From Sphagnum compactum (Eukaryota > Bryophyta > Sphagnopsida > Sphagnales): a DNA stretch of 64,000 nt. Below, one piece after another: positions 61,934-64,000 of the stretch. Under the pieces are notes generated by a model. It made no database searches and was not told the origin of the DNA. It saw only the letters and a program-made list of their open reading frames with translations. Position 1 is the stretch's first letter, and each line of letters starts with the position of its first letter. Position numbers and translations under genes: made by a program. The stretch lies in the NCBI GenBank assembly GCA_965153455.1, contig OZ234495.1, positions 21,076,875 through 21,140,874 of the forward strand. The letters are read 5' to 3'.

Positions 61934-62352
61934 CACTTCCAAGTATTGCAGCTGAGTGCTACTGGGTTGCTTGCCCTCCATACAATATCTTAAAAGCAAC
62001 TTGTAAGGTTTGCAACCTAAACCACTGCAGCAATGGATGCTATTGGTTGAGGAGTCCTTATTTCTTCCTAAGACTTACTTCACAGTATGGGCTGTGCCTT
62101 TTCCTTCTGTTTGATTGATTGCTGGAGTTTGCTGTGACTTGGAGGCTCTTGCTATTTATAGGCAGAAATTGTACACCAAATTTGAACAAAAAAATTCAGT
62201 CAAGTGCACAAGGATGGACTGATTACTGTACACCGGACCTCATGTATTGGAGGTGGCCTTTTATTGCCACCAGAGGCTTTAATCCATAAGCAAGCCATCA
62301 GAATCAACCTCTGCTTTAGTTTGTTTTTGAATGTTTTGAATGTTTAGTCTAT
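61934..62352. other. NDUFB2 3' region and junction with the retroelement
   Basis: The first part is probably 3' UTR. A cysteine-containing open frame at 61930-62118 overlaps the NDUFB2 stop in another frame and has no supporting evidence. The boundary of the following retroelement was not found. Confidence 0.4.
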
Positions 62353-63779
62353 TTGAATGTTATTTCTGCTAACCTTAATATCCTTTCAAGGCACAGCCTA
62401 GTTGAACTCTTTTCTACAGGCACTAAGGTCAGAAGTGGCTTCTTGTCGATGTTGTCTATTGAAGAAGCTATTGATAAAGGTCTTCAGAAGTTTGTCAACA
62501 AGCAAGAAGAGCTTCTAGGAGTTCAAGGGATATTAAGTGAGTGGAAAGCCAAAGTTCTTTTGCTTGTACAGAAGAGGACTCGTGCTTCCTTCGTGGTTCA
62601 AACCTCTTCTGATTCTTCTGTGTCTGTTCCTTTAGGAGATCTGGATCACCTAAAGATTCTCCAACGGTCCTTGGCCATTACTTACATGGATAAATGTTGC
62701 AACAACTTTGTGGTTGTTTGTAAAAAGTTTTATGTTTCTTCTGTTTTCTCTGAGCTTAATTCTCCTGTTGGTACATATGTGGTCTCCAATCTTGCCCAAT
62801 CTAATATTCTGAAATTTCATCTCTCTTTTAATAAGGCTCATAATTTTAAAGGTGTTAAGTGTGGCCCTCGTCTCCTGTTTCTTTGTGCAGTTTGGAAGTT
62901 TCATAAAAACCCAATCAAACCTAGATTTATCTGTGCAGCCAGCTCTACTTCTCTGACTGATGTTTCTAAGTGGCTGTGTTATTCTTCAAAGCTATGTTTC
63001 CTACGGTCAATGACCTTTGGGTGTCTAAACTCAAAAAAGCAGATGTTCCTTGTGATAGTAGTTGGATTCTCAATGACTCTACAGGAGTGGTGGAGGTAAT
63101 AAATAATCTTAATCGTTCGAGATCTGAAATTGATAAACCTTCCCCACTTCTGTTGCAGTCTTTTGATTTCTCAACTCTATACACTAAATTTGACCTAGTG
63201 GATCTAAAAGCTCGTATGAGAGTTCTGATAAATAAAGTGTTTAATCGGATGCTGAAGCTTCATCGTTTTAAGTTTTTGTTGGTTCAAAAAACAGCTTTGA
63301 ACTTTAGGTTTTTGTGGCTGAAAAATAAAGCAGAGATCAATTTGTTTGAAAATCTTCATAGCTTCAAAGTTGCAGAGGCTTCAGATTTGATCTCTTGGCT
63401 GGATTTCTTATTAGACAATTTGTTTCTTTGTTTTGGTCAGGGTGTTTATAGACAATGCATTGGTATCCCCATGGGTACAAATTGTGTGGTCTATTTGGCT
63501 AATTTCTATTTCTTCACCTATGAGTTTGATTTCATTAAGCGTCTCTTGAAGAGTAACACATGTCCTGTTGTGCTTCATAGTTTGTCCTTGGTTCGTAGGT
63601 TTGTGGATGATCTTTTTGTTCCTGATTTTCCAGATTTTGAGAACTTCATGTACCTTAACCAAGACTGTTTTGGTAGTGGCATTTACCCAAAAACCTATTG
63701 TGAGTTGAATTGTACGTCTAAAGGCTTCTCTTGTAATTTTGGTAGTCTGGGCAAACTGGGTACTCCAGATTACAAATGA
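62353..63779 (+). mobile_element. Penelope-like retroelement, reverse-transcriptase fragment
   Basis: Two overlapping frames (62353 to about 62990, then about 62985 to 63779) together read the conserved blocks of a Penelope-like RT. They are VWKFHKNPIKPRFICAASS, SFDFSTLYTKF, YRQCIGIPMGTNC and a catalytic block RRFVDDLF ([FY]xDD), then IYPKTYCELN. The order and spacing match the Penelope-like RT found in many invertebrate genomes and in parts of the green lineage. A single frameshift near 62985-63000 breaks the frame, and stops follow at 63777 and beyond. The GIY-YIG endonuclease was not found within the window; in canonical Penelope it would lie downstream, past the window end. The copy is probably inactive. 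It lies immediately downstream of NDUFB2. Confidence 0.85.
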
Positions 63780-64000
63780 AAATAATGGGTCACTACACTC
63801 AAATTTGCACGGAAATTGTTGGTCTGCATAGTTTGGTCCCTTCTTGTCTTCTTTGCCTTTTGTGCTGGTGCATGAGCTTTCTGTGAGAGATTTGCATGAG
63901 TGCTTTGTGAAACTAGAGGAGTAAGGCATCAAACTTGGAGCACTCCCCTTCACACTTGTTGAAGTGAAGGTGCCGGTTCTGAACCAGCAACCCCCCCCAG
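63780..64000. other. Possible continuation of the retroelement
   Basis: No open frame of note. A fragment (LPFVLVHELSVRDLHE) may be decayed coding sequence. The final bases include an 8-C run just before the window end. Confidence 0.3.

Noticed and set aside
61930-62118. Cysteine-rich frame as a zinc-binding domain of the retroelement
   Set aside because: It overlaps the end of NDUFB2 in another frame, is separated from the RT by stops and has no recognised Cys spacing.
1-64000. tRNA, rRNA or CRISPR-like arrays
   Set aside because: No cloverleaf with A/B boxes, no rRNA core sequence and no regular repeat-spacer array was recognised by eye; a covariance-model search would be needed to exclude a tRNA.

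Overview
The window is nuclear DNA of a land plant with a large, repeat-rich genome. The supported genes have plant exon-intron structure with GT-AG introns, and the recognisable families are plant families: ATG8-interacting membrane proteins, an AP2/ERF DNA-binding domain, and the plant form of the complex I subunit NDUFB2. Long AT-rich intergenic stretches, many degenerate tandem repeats, a Penelope-like reverse transcriptase and a BK-type channel relic suggest a non-angiosperm such as a gymnosperm or fern. That placement is inference; no sequence mark fixes the species.

Layout. 1-3.7 kb is AT-rich with short repeats. 3.7-5.7 kb (minus) is a complete three-exon ATI1/ATI2-like gene with a microsatellite-rich upstream region. 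7-9.5 kb holds degenerate tandem repeats, 9.9-10.4 kb a weak coding relic, and 11.1-12.3 kb a decayed protein-kinase pseudogene. 12.6-18 kb shows no gene. 18-39.8 kb is a higher-order repeat: two copies of a ~3.4 kb A block, each joined to ~2 kb C units. One C unit is interrupted by an 8,702-bp element (24458-33159) with ~36-bp terminal inverted repeats and a 9-bp target-site duplication. A second C unit in the window preserves the uninterrupted site. The element carries an intact-looking two-exon C2H2 zinc-finger gene, several arrays built on a GTATTGC motif, palindromic GAA/GCGACGG arrays and a G-rich tract.

40-46.2 kb (plus) holds a Tourist-like MITE followed by a four-exon gene whose product joins an AP2 domain to a long C-terminal region I do not recognise. 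The first intron of this gene contains about four degenerate copies of its own 3' end. 49.2-49.7 kb is a relic of a BK/Slo-type RCK domain. 52.9-54.7 kb (minus) is a second ATI-like gene with the same exon phases as the first. 57.3-58.2 kb (plus) is a two-exon single-domain cupin. 60.2-61.9 kb (plus) is a complete four-exon NDUFB2 gene whose last coding exon is 15 nt. 62.3-63.8 kb is a frameshifted Penelope-like reverse transcriptase.

The intact genes serve unrelated functions (selective autophagy, transcription, respiration, a small cupin) and form no cluster. The main interest lies in the TIR element and its cargo gene, the AP2-orphan fusion with intronic duplication, and the Penelope-like element. 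All splice sites were deduced by eye from reading frame, GT-AG signals and paralogue agreement.
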